From NCBI RefSeq assembly GCF_038502225.1, contig NC_091341.1:3803753-3867752 (forward strand): DNA of 64,000 nt, given 5' to 3'. The translations under genes and the position numbers were made by a program. Source of the stretch: Cherax quadricarinatus (Eukaryota > Arthropoda > Malacostraca > Decapoda > Parastacidae). A model generated the notes under the pieces. It was given only the letters and a program-made list of their open reading frames with translations, was not told the origin of the DNA and ran no database searches. Positions within the stretch are counted from its first letter, which is position 1, and each line of letters starts with the position of its first letter. Shown here in pieces: positions 1 to 10,844 of the stretch.

Positions 1-282
1 AATAGGTAAAACTAGTCAATTAACAAGAACTCGTTTAAAATTAAGTCCTTTCTAAAATTTTCTCTTATACATTTACAGTTATATTTTTATTTATAATATA
101 AAAGTTAATGATTTTGTACCAAAAGAACCTTAGAAAACTTACCTTATTATAACAAGCGCAATTTAGCCTAATCCAATTAAATATATGTTATACAAGTTTA
201 TAATAATTTAATAATAAAGAAACACAATGAAACATTTTTTTCGTTAGCTTCAGAATGATTTTTTTTGCGAAATTATTGCATG
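1..282 (+). mobile_element. MITE-like element, family GTCGTGCCGAATAGG, copy A (partial)
   Basis: The sequence is a relative of four other copies in the window (10485, 18486, 24510, 38223). It starts inside the left terminal inverted repeat because the window begins there. It lacks the right third, being replaced near 282 by the 46-bp satellite. Its interior is A/T-rich and has no coding capacity. The element class is inferred from the terminal inverted repeats seen in the full copies. Confidence 0.7.
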
Positions 283-1412
283 GCCGAGGGTTACGTCGTG
301 AGTGAAGACGTCACAATGGGTTATGATGGCCAAGGGTTACGTCGTGAGTGAAGACGTCACAATGGGTTATGATGGCCAAGGGTTACGTCGTGAGTGAAGA
401 CGTCACAATGGGTTATGATGGCCAAGGGTTACGTCGTGAGTGAAGACGTCACAATGGGTTATGATGGCCAAGGGTTACGTCGTGAGTGAAGACGTCACAA
501 TGGGTTATGATGGCCAAGGGTTACGTCGTGAGTGAAGACGTCACAATGGGTTATGATGGCCAAGGGTTACGTCGTGAGTGAAGACGTCACAATGGGTTAT
601 GATGGCCAAGGGTTACGTCGTGAGTGAAGACGTCACAATGGGTTATGATGGCCAAGGGTTACGTCGTGAGTGAAGACGTCACAATGGGTTATGATGGCCA
701 AGGGTTACGTCGTGAGTGAAGACGTCACAATGGGTTATGATGGCCAAGGGTTACGTCGTGAGTGAAGACGTCACAATGGGTTATGATGGCCAAGGGTTAC
801 GTCGTGAGTGAAGACGTCACAATGGGTTATGATGGCCAAGGGTTACGTCGTGAGTGAAGACGTCACAATGGGTTATGATGGCCAAGGTTTCCGTCGTGAG
901 TGAAGACGTCACAATGGGTTATGATGGCCAAGGGTTACGTCGTGAGTGAAGACGTCACAATGGGTTATGATGGCCAAGGTTTACGTCGTGAGTGAAGACG
1001 TCACAATGGGTTATGATGGCCAAGGGTTACGTCGTGAGTGAAGACGTCACAATGGGTTATGATGGCCAAGGTTTACGTCGTGAGTGAAGACGTCACAATG
1101 GGTTATGATGGCCAATGGGTTATGATGGCCAAGGTTTACGTCGTGAGTGAAGACGTCACAATGGGTTATGATGGCCAAGGGTTACGTCGTGAGTGAAGAC
1201 GTCACAATGGGTTATGATGGCCAAGGTTTACGTCGTGAGTGAAGACGTCACAATGGGTTATGATGGCCAAGGGTTACGTCGTCAGTGAAGACGTCACAAT
1301 GGGTTATGATGGCCAAGGGTTACGTCGTGAGTGAAGACGTCACAATGGGTTATGATGGCCAAGGGTTACGTCGTCAGTGAAGACGTCACAGTGGACTATA
1401 ATGGTCAGGGTT
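281..1412. repeat. 46-bp satellite array, about 24 units
   Basis: Near-identical 46-bp units run head to tail. Each contains ACGTC, a 9-nt spacer, then GACGTCAC, so every unit has a short inverted repeat (ACGTC/GACGT) and a CRE-like GTGACGTC on the minus strand. Variants (GGTTT for GGGTT, CGTCAGTG for CGTGAGTG) cluster in the right half. One short extra partial unit lies near 1110. The last unit, near 1390, decays into unique sequence. Confidence 0.95.
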
Positions 1413-1534
1413 TACATTTTCAGACAATAGCCAACTTGCAGCCATATTTACCAGGCACGTAAACTGATGGATAGATGATAGTGGATTTATTGAACAGGTG
1501 CAGCATTTAAAGACATTTAGATTTATAAAGTATT

Positions 1535-1628
1535 AAAGTGGTAAAGCTCCTGGTGTGCGAAACGTCTCTCAGTTAATGAACTTAAGTGTTGAACAAGTCT
1601 CTCATTAGCTTGTCAGTATTAAACCTTT
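1535..1628 (+). ncRNA. Degenerate hammerhead-module remnant
   Basis: A box resembling AAGCTCCTGG, then GCGAAACGTC (GAAA at 1559-1562), is followed by a tail close to the conserved module tail (TCTCATTAGCTTGTCAG). The first core box (CTGANGA) is not recognisable, so no catalytic activity is expected. It is assigned by similarity to the copies at 51770 and 63145. Confidence 0.35.
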
Positions 1629-1649
1629 GATCTATTAGTAACGAAGGTA

Positions 1650-1895
1650 ACTAAGGTGAGTTCCCCCAAGTGCCCTAGGTGGGTTCCCTAGTATCCAAGG
1701 TGGGTTCCCCAAGTATCCAAAGTGGGTTCCCTAAGTATCCAAGGTGGGTTCCCCAAGTATCCAAAGTGGGTTCCCTAAGTATCCAAAGTGGGTTCCCTAA
1801 GTATCCAAGGTGGGTTCCCTAAGTGCCCTAGGTGGGTGCCCTAAGCATCCAAGTGGGTTCCATAAGTACCCAAGGTGGGTTCCCTAAGTAACTCA
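1650..1895. repeat. Minisatellite, about 22-bp unit
   Basis: About eleven imperfect units read roughly GGTGGGTTCCCTAAGTATCC. Substitutions such as CCCCAAG/CCCTAAG and GTGCCC/GTATCC are scattered through the array. Confidence 0.85.
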
Positions 1896-2719
1896 GGTAT
1901 CGTGCAGCCTTAACAATGCTCGTGTAGTTGCGGGGCTTTAAACGCAATACATCAATCAAGCAGCGGATAGCCAGACAAACAAGTGTACCTTCACCAGGTA
2001 AGCCTTTAACCTACCCCAGGTCTTACGTAGTTATTGCACCGTGGAACACACACACCTCTATTACGAACACACACAACACATGAAACACTAGAAACGCGTG
2101 GAACATTACGAACACACACAATACATCTTAATAATTTCGATATTTCCAAATTCTTACTACGACAGTTCTACGTTCATTTCCTACCTAAATCTCCCTTTCC
2201 CCAGGACCTCTCCGATCCCTTTCAGTCCTTGACGAAACATCAACAGGTCGCGGAGGCTGCCTCCAGGGAGCTGAACTGACCAGTTTCAGTAACGAGACTT
2301 GTTACCACACACAAGTGTTTTAGGTTTCACTTCAGTGCGAGAACGCGGTCTCAAAATATCTTCCGTTGTTGCTGTCGCATTTTATCAGGAGAATAATCAA
2401 GAGACACGGGTCCGTGTCATACAGTGACACAGGTCCGTGTCATACAGTGACACGGGTCAAGAAGCAGATCTCGAGAAACGTTCCCAGGTCTCAAAAAACC
2501 TTTCAAGGGAATCAAGAAATGTTTCAATGGCATCAAGAAACTAAATAACTGAACAAAACGCAGAGAACAAAAATAAAAGCCTCTTAACAACAACAACAGC
2601 CCCTCCCCTCATTCACAAACAATGGTTTTAATTAAGAAAATATAATAGCTATTTATCATTACATATACCAGCTTTATTATCCAACATACAGGTTAATTAA
2701 AAGGTAACAAAAGCCGATT
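1896..2719. other. No supported gene
   Basis: Low-complexity ACACAC-rich stretches occur near 2045-2125. A short direct repeat (GGTCCGTGTCATACAGTGAC) lies near 2410-2450. Open frames here are short and without recognisable motifs. Confidence 0.6.
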
Positions 2720-3096
2720 AATCACGTTCATTGCAGCAACACAGCAAGGAGTGGGTTATCAATCACGTTTATTACAGCAACACAGCAAGGAGTGGGTTAT
2801 CAATCACGTTCATTACAGCAACACAGCAAGGAGTGGGTTATCAATCACGTTTATTACAGCAACACAGCAAGGAGTGGGTTATCAATCACGTTCATTACAG
2901 CAACACAGCAAGGAGTAGGTTATCAATCACGTTCATTACAGCAACACAGCAAGGAGTGGGTTATCAATCACGTTCATTACAGCAACACAGCAAGGAGTGG
3001 GTTATCAATCACGTTCATTACAGCAACACAGCAAGGAGTGGGTTATCAATCACGTTCATTGCAGCAGCACAGCAAGGTGTGGGTTATCAATCACGT
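2720..3096. repeat. 41-bp minisatellite, left part
   Basis: About nine units contain GTGGGTTATCAATCACGTT and ATTACAGCAACACAGCAAG. The period of 41 is not divisible by three, so the long apparent frames across it cycle through phases and are not evidence of a protein. The array resumes at 3617 after a CR1 insertion. Confidence 0.95.
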
Positions 3097-3616
3097 AGGA
3101 TGACTAAATTAATACATAGCATCAGAAATCTTCCTTATGAAGAAAGATTGAAGACTCTTAAGTTACATTCACTTGTTAGACGAAGAATGAGGGGAGACCT
3201 GATCGAAGTGTATAAGTGGAAGATAGGTATTAATAAAGGGGATATTAATAAGGTCTTGAGGATGTCTCTCCAAGAGAGAACCCGCAGTAATGGATTTAAA
3301 TTAGATAAGTTTAGATTTAGAAAGGACATAGGAAAGTATTGGTTTGGAAATAGGGTAGTTGATGAGTCATCTACCTAGTTGGGTTATTGAGGCTAGGACT
3401 TTGGGTAGTTTCAAATCTAGGTTGGATAAGTACATGAGTGGGAAGGGTTGGATTTGAGTGGGACTTTCACATCAGAGCTTATTTCTTGGGTAGCATTGAA
3501 AATTGGGTTGGGTAAATGTTTTGTTAGTGGGATGAATTGTAAAGGACCTGCCTAGTATGGGCCAGCAGGCCTCCTGCAGTGTTCCTCCTTTCTTATGTTC
3601 TTATGTTCTTATGTTC
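3097..3616 (+). mobile_element. CR1-type LINE, 5'-truncated copy
   Basis: The sequence encodes the C-terminal end of a CR1-type reverse transcriptase (RMTKLIHSIRNLPYEERL, RRMRGDLIEVYKWKIGIN). It then continues through a 3' UTR ending in TTCTTATGTTCTTATGTTC, the short 3' repeat also seen in the copy at 55975. A stop falls inside the conserved tail after VVDESST. It sits inside the 41-bp array. A 23-bp direct repeat (3074-3096 and 3617-3639) flanks it and could be a target-site duplication or simply the array unit. This is a dead fragment. Confidence 0.85.
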
Positions 3617-3715
3617 AAGGTGTGGGTTATCAATCACGTTCATTACAGCAACACAGCAAGGTGTGGGTTATCAATCACTGTCATTGCAACACTACAGCAA
3701 GGTGCACATCACTGA
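3617..3715. repeat. 41-bp minisatellite, right part
   Basis: Two to three units continue the 2720-3096 array beyond the CR1 insertion. They carry the AAGGTGTGGG variant that also occurs immediately left of the insertion, while most units read AAGGAGTGGG. Confidence 0.85.
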
Positions 3716-4140
3716 AAACACTCCACCACAAAGGCAATTATCTGGTAAGTGGTCACACCTCTGTACACCATTACCTGGTCTGCTGGCTGGAGTTCCCTAA
3801 AGTTAATCTAAGGAGAGCAAAACGTTGTCTGTATACAGAAATATTTCGCAAAAATAGCGTCTTCATATGCGTGTGTAAATGAGTGTGTTATGGCATTTGT
3901 GAAGACGTTTCGCACACCAAAGATCTATCTGTTCGTGGTTGGCGAAACGTTTTCATCATCATGTGGGTTCTCCGAACCACTTATCTAAATTCGAGAATAA
4001 TTACTCATACACCTGCCTTTATTCCTAATACCTCTCGATATACCAGCATATTCTGTAGTGTACGAGAGTGAGTTTCCCCTTCTCAAAAAAAAAAAAAAAT
4101 AAGATATTCAACATATAAACTACGGTACGGGCGTGGTTAA
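3716..4140. other. No gene; possible hammerhead-module relics
   Basis: Two short stretches (AAGGAGAGCAAAACGTTG near 3810 and GGTTGGCGAAACGTTTTC near 3935) resemble the GAAA half of the hammerhead modules, but without the first core box. A poly(A) run lies at about 4087-4099. Confidence 0.4.
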
Positions 4141-4142
4141 AT

Positions 4143-4320
4143 CCCAGTGGTTAACGCACTGGCCTGGAGTTTTCTCCAGGTCAGTGCGTTAACCACTGGG
4201 TCCGCTGGCTACAATAAGATTTATCCAGCTAGGTGTCAGTCTTATCGTAGCCAGCTGGCCCAGTGGCTTACGCACTGACTTGGAGTTTGACGACTCACTT
4301 GTCATGGGTTAACCCAAAGC
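4143..4320. mobile_element. Inverted tRNA-SINE heads forming long hairpins
   Basis: 4143-4169 and 4174-4200 are 27-nt arms around a TTTT loop, with a single mismatch (G62/T81 of the line). A second pair (GCTGGCTACAATAAGA at 4204 and TCTTATCGTAGCCAGC near 4238) has one mismatch. The arms carry the CCAGTGGTTAACGCACTG A-box-like head and GGCTACAATAAGAT motif shared with the SINE at 11598-11715. This is therefore a SINE head repeated in opposite orientations. Confidence 0.75.
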
Positions 4321-4504
4321 AAATCGTTGTTTACAGTCGTGTTGTTACGACTTCGTGAGCCATTCGATATATTTATCGACTTGAAGGATGCTATAAGCGT
4401 AATAAACTAGGCTTAGTAAAGAGGTGAATCCCACCTGGATGGAAAATTAAAGATGGGGTAGGAAAGAATCAACATGTTTAAGGATGCTGCCAGGATGCTC
4501 ACAG

Positions 4505-4690
4505 CTGAATGTCGCACCAGACATAATACTGAATGACGCCCCGGACACAATACTGAATGACGCCCCGGACACAATACTGAATGACGCCCCGGACATAATA
4601 CTGAATGACGCACCGGACACAATACTGAATGACGCACCGGACAATACTGAATGTCGCACCGGACACAATACTGAATGACGCACCGAGCAA
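4505..4690. repeat. 24-bp minisatellite
   Basis: Seven to eight units read roughly AATGACGCCCCGGACACAAT plus ACTG. Because 24 is a multiple of three, all frames on both strands stay open. The several overlapping frames are therefore a by-product of the repeat. Confidence 0.9.
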
Positions 4691-5506
4691 TATTAAAGCA
4701 AAACGTACACGATGCGAAAGTTTTTATCTATATTTCTCCCTGTTTAATAGTAGTCGTTGTAGTCGTAGTAGTAGTAAACTTTAGACAAAAAATTGAACAG
4801 CAGGTGGTAATAATCACAAAAATGGAAGAGCAGGTAGTCGTAAAATATTTAAACAAGCAAAAACCAGAAAAGCAAAGGGGGGGGGTAATAAAAAAATAAA
4901 TAAATAAAACACCAGGAAGTACTGGTTAAGAAAACTAAATACGAGCAACGTTTATCATGAAACAAAAACGGAGAACAACAGATTCTAAGGCGTTGACTGA
5001 CACTGTTGACAACAGTAGCATCTTATCACTAGAACCAAGTGACCATAAAACGAGAAGCAAGAATCTAACGAACTCGACGTGAAGCACACACGTTAAACGA
5101 TGTATCTGTGTGAAAGTGTGGATGAAACACAGCAGCAACGGGGCAGAAAAAAATGGCAAGGATCAATACTGGAGAAAAACAAGATACGGATATCAAAATA
5201 TTACTACAAAAAGCCTTGATTTTTTTTTTGGTAGAAGTCGGAAATAAAGATGAGAAAATTATGTTAATCAATAGAGATTACCATTTAATAAAACTTTTGC
5301 GAGAAGAATTGGGTAAGGTAACTGAAGCAAGACCTGTTGAAAAAAGTGACCTGTTGATGAATGTAACTAATAGATTTTAATCATAAAAAAATAAAGTGGG
5401 CAACCTATGAGGCTGGAACTATAAAAAAAAAATACACGAAAATATTCTTTACTGAAATAATTTATTATGTATCTGCTTATGAAAATAATGACGTGAGTGA
5501 GAGAAA
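4691..5506. other. No supported gene
   Basis: A/T-rich sequence with a GTAGTCGTAGTAGTAGTA tract near 4750, an A-run near 4885 and short T/A runs near 5220. No protein motif was recognised. Confidence 0.55.
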
Positions 5507-5860
5507 ACAACACACCAGAGACCATCCAATCCAGAGACCATCCAATCCAGAGACCATCCAATCCAGAGACCATCCAATCCAGAGACCATCCAATCCAGAG
5601 ACCATCCAATCCAGAGACCATCAGAAAGGAACCCTGGAAATGGATCGACTATCAGAGGGGAACCCTGAGACTATCAGAAAAAAACCTAGGAATCCAAAGA
5701 CTATCAGAAAGAAACCCTGAGAACCCAGAGACTATCAGAGGGGAACCCTGGGAATCCACAGACTATCAGAAAGGAGCCCGGGGAACCCAGAGACCATCAG
5801 AAAGGAACCCTGGGAACCCAGAGACCATCAGAGAACCAAAGAAGCCAGAAATGGAAAAGC
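5507..5860. repeat. 17-bp minisatellite grading into a degenerate ~30-bp repeat
   Basis: Seven perfect copies of a 17-bp unit (GACCATCCAATCCAGAG) occupy 5513-5620. They are followed by looser units built on ACTATCAGAAAGGAACCCTG to about 5840. Confidence 0.9.
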
Positions 5861-5940
5861 AAATGTAATGAGGAAGAAACTCTGAAAACGAAAGTAAAAA
5901 CAAAAGCAAGATATAACCAATTTATTACCTTGAGGCTTGT

Positions 5941-5941
<1 letters not shown>

Positions 5942-5971
<30 letters not shown>
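5942..5971 (+). repeat. Poly(A) tract, about 30 bases
   Basis: An uninterrupted A-run, possibly the tail of a retrocopy. No recognisable retroelement 3' end lies just upstream. Confidence 0.8.
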
Positions 5972-5973
<2 letters not shown>

Positions 5974-6006
5974 ACCATATTTTCAAGACAAAATATATAG
6001 AATCTA

Positions 6007-6105
6007 GAATAACAAGATCACTGACGTGACGAACAAGATCACTGACGTGACGAACAAGATCACTGACGTGGATGAGGAAATATGTCAGGTACTAAATATA
6101 GGTTG
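6007..6105 (+). mobile_element. CR1 fragment with three 21-bp repeats
   Basis: AAGATCACTGACGTGACGAAC is repeated three times. The last unit runs into sequence encoding KITDVDEEICQVLN. This corresponds to QITDSDEDMCEILN in the larger CR1 copy (near 56255-56300). Confidence 0.55.
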
Positions 6106-6316
6106 ATGATTTAAACCTGGGATACTGAGTGACAGAAGATTGAACTACGGTGCTGTTTTGCTCACGAGTGCTCTAAAAAAGATAGAAAAAAGCACCAGAG
6201 TAAAGCTATTTTGATAAAAGATTTGAGAAAAATGAGCGAACTATGAATACACACACTGACAACTAACGTATGTGGGTACTGTACACACAGCAAGTGGAAG
6301 TTACTAACATACAGCG

Positions 6317-6631
6317 CAGGGGTCCCCATCCTTGGGGGCGAGAGATGGCATTTCAGGGGGTGAGACGGTCATAATGGAAAGCACAATTCCGTGTATTTTA
6401 ATCAAAAACTTTTCTAACTACTCAATTTAATTGAATTTTATGCGCTGAATTAAAAGCTTACTTTTTGAAAGTTCAATTTGTTCACGCGCAGTACTGTTTT
6501 TGATTCTGTTTGTGATTTAAAAATTAGAAATTTGACTTCATCTTCAAATGTGATATTTCTTTCGTAGGTGATGCAACATTAATCAAACATTTCCTAGGTT
6601 TGCGGAGTATAAACAAGGTTGGGAACCTCTG
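6317..6631. mobile_element. hAT-type MITE (315 bp) with 8-bp target duplication
   Basis: The left end begins CAGGGGTCCCCATCCTT and the right end finishes AAGGTTGGGAACCTCTG. These are 17-nt inverted ends with three mismatches. Flanks ATACAGCG (6309-6316) and ATATAGTG (6632-6639) match at 6 of 8 positions. 8-bp duplications and CAGGGGTCCCC-type ends are characteristic of hAT elements. The interior is A/T-rich with no transposase. Confidence 0.8.
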
Positions 6632-6689
6632 ATATAGTGGAGGCTAACACATACACTGATACCAAAACAAGATATTACAAAAAACAAGA

Positions 6690-7060
6690 ATGTCGTAGAT
6701 GAGTCATATCAGATTATTGACCAGTATAGGTTGGACACTAAGATGAAGGTCACCTTCCGCGCGTGCGCGCGCACGCTCCAGAGATGGGACACAACAAGGG
6801 GTTACAATTAGAGGGTAAAGATTAGGATGAGCCACAGGGATGTTAGGAAGTATTTCTTCAGTCAGAGTTGTCAGGAAATGTAATAGTCTGGAAACTGAGG
6901 TAGCGGAGGCTGGTACCATATAAAGCTTTATGTAGAGGTACGATAAAGCTCATGGAGCAGGGACAGAGTGGACCTAGTAGCGACCAGTGAAGACGCGGGG
7001 CCAGGAGCTATGACTCGATCCCTGCAACCACAATTAGCTGAGTGCAATTAGACGAGTATA
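6690..7060 (+). mobile_element. Degenerate 3' end of a LINE
   Basis: Frame-broken sequence resembles a LINE C-terminus (SHRDVRKYFFSQS), then GATAAAGCTCATGGAGCAGG and a tail ending in CTGCAACCACAATTAGCTGAG. A second copy of this tail is at 24912, where it runs into (CA)n. The parent family is not determined. Confidence 0.55.
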
Positions 7061-8439
7061 CAGTCTAGTACACAATTACACTCACATACGTACTTACGTT
7101 TTAATGATACAGTTTACTAGTGTCAATGAGTAACATTTACACTTAGCAATCCACTCAAAGTCTTTAATGTCTACGTAGCTTTGTAACATGTCTTTCTCTC
7201 TCTCTCAATAATTAAATTAAGCGAACCAGACCAATTGTTTTTCAACCGTTCAGACACTTCACACCTCTTTAAAAAATACTCCATTCCGCTGCACTCGCAC
7301 TCCACACTACTTCCCCCCCTTCAAACACACACTCGCACTCCTCTCCACACACTCAAGAATGCTACATACGCGCACCTCACACACTCGACCATCACAACCT
7401 TCACGACCACATGTAACAGACCTCCTCACCTTAATATTATACAAAACAACAATGTACAGTATCAACAACATTTAACAACACACAAGCTCTCAGATTCCAT
7501 TTCCCTTCAAGAAGCCGTCTTCATTCTAGTTAGGGGCTGGTTGGCTTAAATCTAATTACTTCCATCGCCCAGGCGGTGTATGACCAAGAAGTCTAGTACT
7601 TCTACCAGCCAGTTCACCTCCATACAAGCTTCCTCCCTTCACAGGCAACACAGCCTCGCTAGACATCTTGATGGATGACAGATGTTTCAGGCAGTCGCAG
7701 AACCGAGTAAATCTTGCATCCAAGGAGAGGCATTGCACATGTCAGATGTGTGGATAATGTCCTGTCCTCAAAAATAAAGGTTTTCTTCGCTCATACAAAA
7801 TGTTTAGGGGCACTTATGGCCTCCGTGGACAGCAGCCCACAGCCTGTACACGCAACTGAATGAGCCACCAACCTAATCAACCACGTTGACTTGATGGTAC
7901 TTAGATCCTCTGTAAGAATACTCCTGTCCCACGTATCAAACACAGCTGGTTTATACTCTAGGTAAATTCACAGACCTTCAGAGGCAGGTAAATGGAGGGT
8001 CTAGCAACTCAGAGGCCCGAGGCACCGTCAGGGCATGGCACAACCTGCTTCTACTATTTGGCAACGTTTGTATGGCAATACTGCAAGAGGCGGCAAATCA
8101 CTAGCCTCGTAACTTTTCTTAAGAGCTGATTTCTTGATCCATCTGCCCCGTCAACGTACGAATCACTGAGGCAGACCCAAGGAAGGTGCCAGTGACAGCC
8201 TAAAAGTTTGCGCACACATTAGTAAAAATAAAAAATTAAAGCATTATAGGTGGGACAATCTGATACTTGCAGGAGAAGACAAAATTTACTCCAGAGATTC
8301 TACCACGGTTCAAACACTAACGTATCAAATTATGATGGTATTTAATACCAACATATAAGACCCCCTAATGTGCACCTGTGTCTTATTTATCAGACACTCG
8401 TAGTGGTCAGTGAGAAAATTTACACTGGATTGCGACTGC
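7061..8439. other. No supported gene
   Basis: Mixed sequence with CACTCGCACTCC-rich low complexity near 7280-7390. No recognisable coding motif, RNA gene or repeat boundary was found. Confidence 0.5.
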
Positions 8440-8970
8440 AGCGCATTAAAGAAATGGTTAATCCGGTGCTTGGGGCAGCTGCTGCTATTTTCCTTTCGGA
8501 GTTAACATTCGTCAACAACGGTCTTGTCGGACTGATTCCTGAAGACATTGAATAGTTCTTCGTTGCTTCGTTATATGTCCTGAAAAAAAAGACTGGGGAA
8601 CTAGACCTATCGCTGTCAGTGACACCCTCAGCCGTCTCATTGCCGAAGTGGCATAGAGGAATATTCGCACAGGAGCTGCCACCTTACATCAGTCAAATCA
8701 ACTTAGCACTGAGATCTCCAGAAGCAGTAAAATAAATGCTCATGGTTACATCAGAGACTTAACAGAATATATTTTAGCAGGTTTTCAAAAGTGCTTTTGT
8801 TATGAAGGTTTCTGCATTGTTCTGTAATATGTATAGTGAAGAAGTGTGCCACAATGTTATAAACTATGTTATAATTGTGAACCATAATTTAATAAATGTT
8901 ATATATTTGAGGGCACTGTAAATTAGCTTAAGCTGTAAAATGTAAGGAGGTCCTGTTGTGATTTATTTTC

Positions 8971-9039
<69 letters not shown>

Positions 9040-9760
9040 GCGTTGGTGTGAAGGTGGGCAGTCACGTGGGGAAGCATCATGGGTGACGAACACGCTGGCG
9101 AGACGCATTTTATCTAAGCTAAGTTTTGTACTCCTTTTAATTATCCGACTCGAACCATAGGCTACATTAGTGCTTACCAGTAGGCTCATCCTGGGCTCTG
9201 TGGTCAAGGCTGTGTTGGATGAGTGAAGGCTGGTGAAATTGGATGAAATGGGGTCGGTAGGAGAATAGGGGAGGGCATGGTGCCTGCTGGGCACTAACCC
9301 CATATTTACGTTCGTGTGTTTTATTCTGCTTTGATATCGCAGCCTGCCGGCTCCTGATGCATCTATATTTGTACATGCTGAGGAAATGTGGGAAGGTTTA
9401 CCTAATGTTTGTACATATTGTCAGAAGTAATAAATGTATAATTTCCGAACGAGGAACTTTGCCTGAGCCTTCTAATAACTAAACCATTGAAGTAGTGAAC
9501 GCTGGTTTAGCGCTTTCTGTTTTGATTAGGGTAGACCTGGGTGGCTCATTGTTACATGATGTTTGTGTAACTTCTACCTTTGCCCCTATACAAGGCCTTA
9601 AGCCCCACGCGCCCCATTGTCTGCCTTACAGCCTTCAACCGCGTGTCAAGAAACGGGGTCTTGGGAGCCGTGCATCAACATGTCCCAAGCTTTTCTCACA
9701 AGTTTCAACTGTTACAGCAAAGATTCGACTATTACTGGGCGAGCATGAAATCAGCTCATC
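8440..9760 (+). pseudogene. Decayed LINE reverse-transcriptase fragments
   Basis: Two frame-broken stretches resemble successive parts of one reverse-transcriptase family. At about 8590-8660 the reading is GTRPIAVSDTLSRLIAEVA, followed by a stop. At about 9600-9700 it is TAFNRVSRNGVLGAVHQHV. In LINEs with an RPIAVG-type box, the FNxVxR box follows downstream, matching the order here. A (TG)n tract and unrelated sequence separate them. The family is not assigned, and the call rests on short motifs only. Confidence 0.4.
8977..9037. repeat. (TG)n microsatellite
   Basis: About 60 bases of uninterrupted TG dinucleotides. Confidence 0.95.
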
Positions 9761-9992
9761 AAAGGGCTTCCGGCCCAAGACCAACTCGTCCCAGTCATCT
9801 TGTGCACAGCGATAAGAGAACTCATGGTTACATTGATCAACAAGCTTGACATCTGGTACCCGGGTTCAAATAGACTGCCGACAATTGTGGAAAAAAAAGC
9901 CACGTTTGCAGAACAAGTTTTTATCGGAGCAACTTTATTTAAGATCATTATCAAGTCATACACAGCGTACAAACTGCACACTTGTGTATATA

Positions 9993-9993
<1 letters not shown>

Positions 9994-10072
<79 letters not shown>

Positions 10073-10162
10073 TATATATATATATATTATTGTGACCACG
10101 AACCAGTGGTATTGATCAATAACAACACTGCACTAGCCAAGGACTCGAACCCATGCTGCTTT

Positions 10163-10248
<86 letters not shown>

Positions 10249-10378
10249 CATTATATATATATATATATATATATACATTATATATATATATATATATATA
10301 TACATATATATACATATATACATATATGTATGTATGTGTATATATATGTATATATGTATATATATGTATATATGTATA

Positions 10379-10457
<79 letters not shown>

Positions 10458-10484
10458 CTATATATATATGTATATGTATATATA
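9994..10484. repeat. (TA)n tracts flanking a tRNA-like insert
   Basis: Long TA runs at 9994-10090 and 10167-10484, the second with TG-interrupted variants (ATATATGTATGTATG). Between them, 10091-10163 reads on the minus strand with GGGTTCGAGTCCTTGG, a B-box-like motif. This suggests a tRNA-derived SINE remnant. The long YIYIYI-type frames are microsatellite artefacts. Confidence 0.85.
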
Positions 10485-10844
10485 GTGCCGAATAGGTAAA
10501 ACTGGTCAATTAGCAAGAACTCGCTTAAAATTAAGTCCATTCTGAAATCTTCTCTTATACATTTAAAGATATATTTTTTAATTTATGTTAATGTAAAAAT
10601 TAATAATTCTGTACCATAAGAACCTTAGAAAACTTACCTAACCTTATTATAACAAACGCAATTTAATTTAGCCTAACCCAACTAAATATACTTTAGATAA
10701 ATTTACAATAATTTATTAAACAAACAATGGTTCAGAATTATTTTTTGCGACATTATTGCATACACAAATTTTCGTTTGCCTTATTCGGCAAGAAGAGCAT
10801 TGCTATTTAAGCCAAAATCGCAAGTTTTACCTATTCGGCACGAC
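10485..10844 (+). mobile_element. MITE-like element, copy B (complete)
   Basis: Left end GTGCCGAATAGGTAAAAC, right end GTTTTACCTATTCGGCAC then GAC. These are inverted ends of about 18-20 bp. The interior is A/T-rich, with TTATTCGGCAAGAAGAGC near the right. It lies between (TA)n on the left and ATTATATATTATA on the right, so a TA target is plausible. Confidence 0.8.

Noticed and set aside
281..1412. CRISPR array
   Set aside because: Units are contiguous and identical, without unique spacers, and the surrounding DNA is animal. It is a satellite.
9800..10540. Frames rich in YIYIYI on both strands
   Set aside because: They are translations of (TA)n microsatellite.
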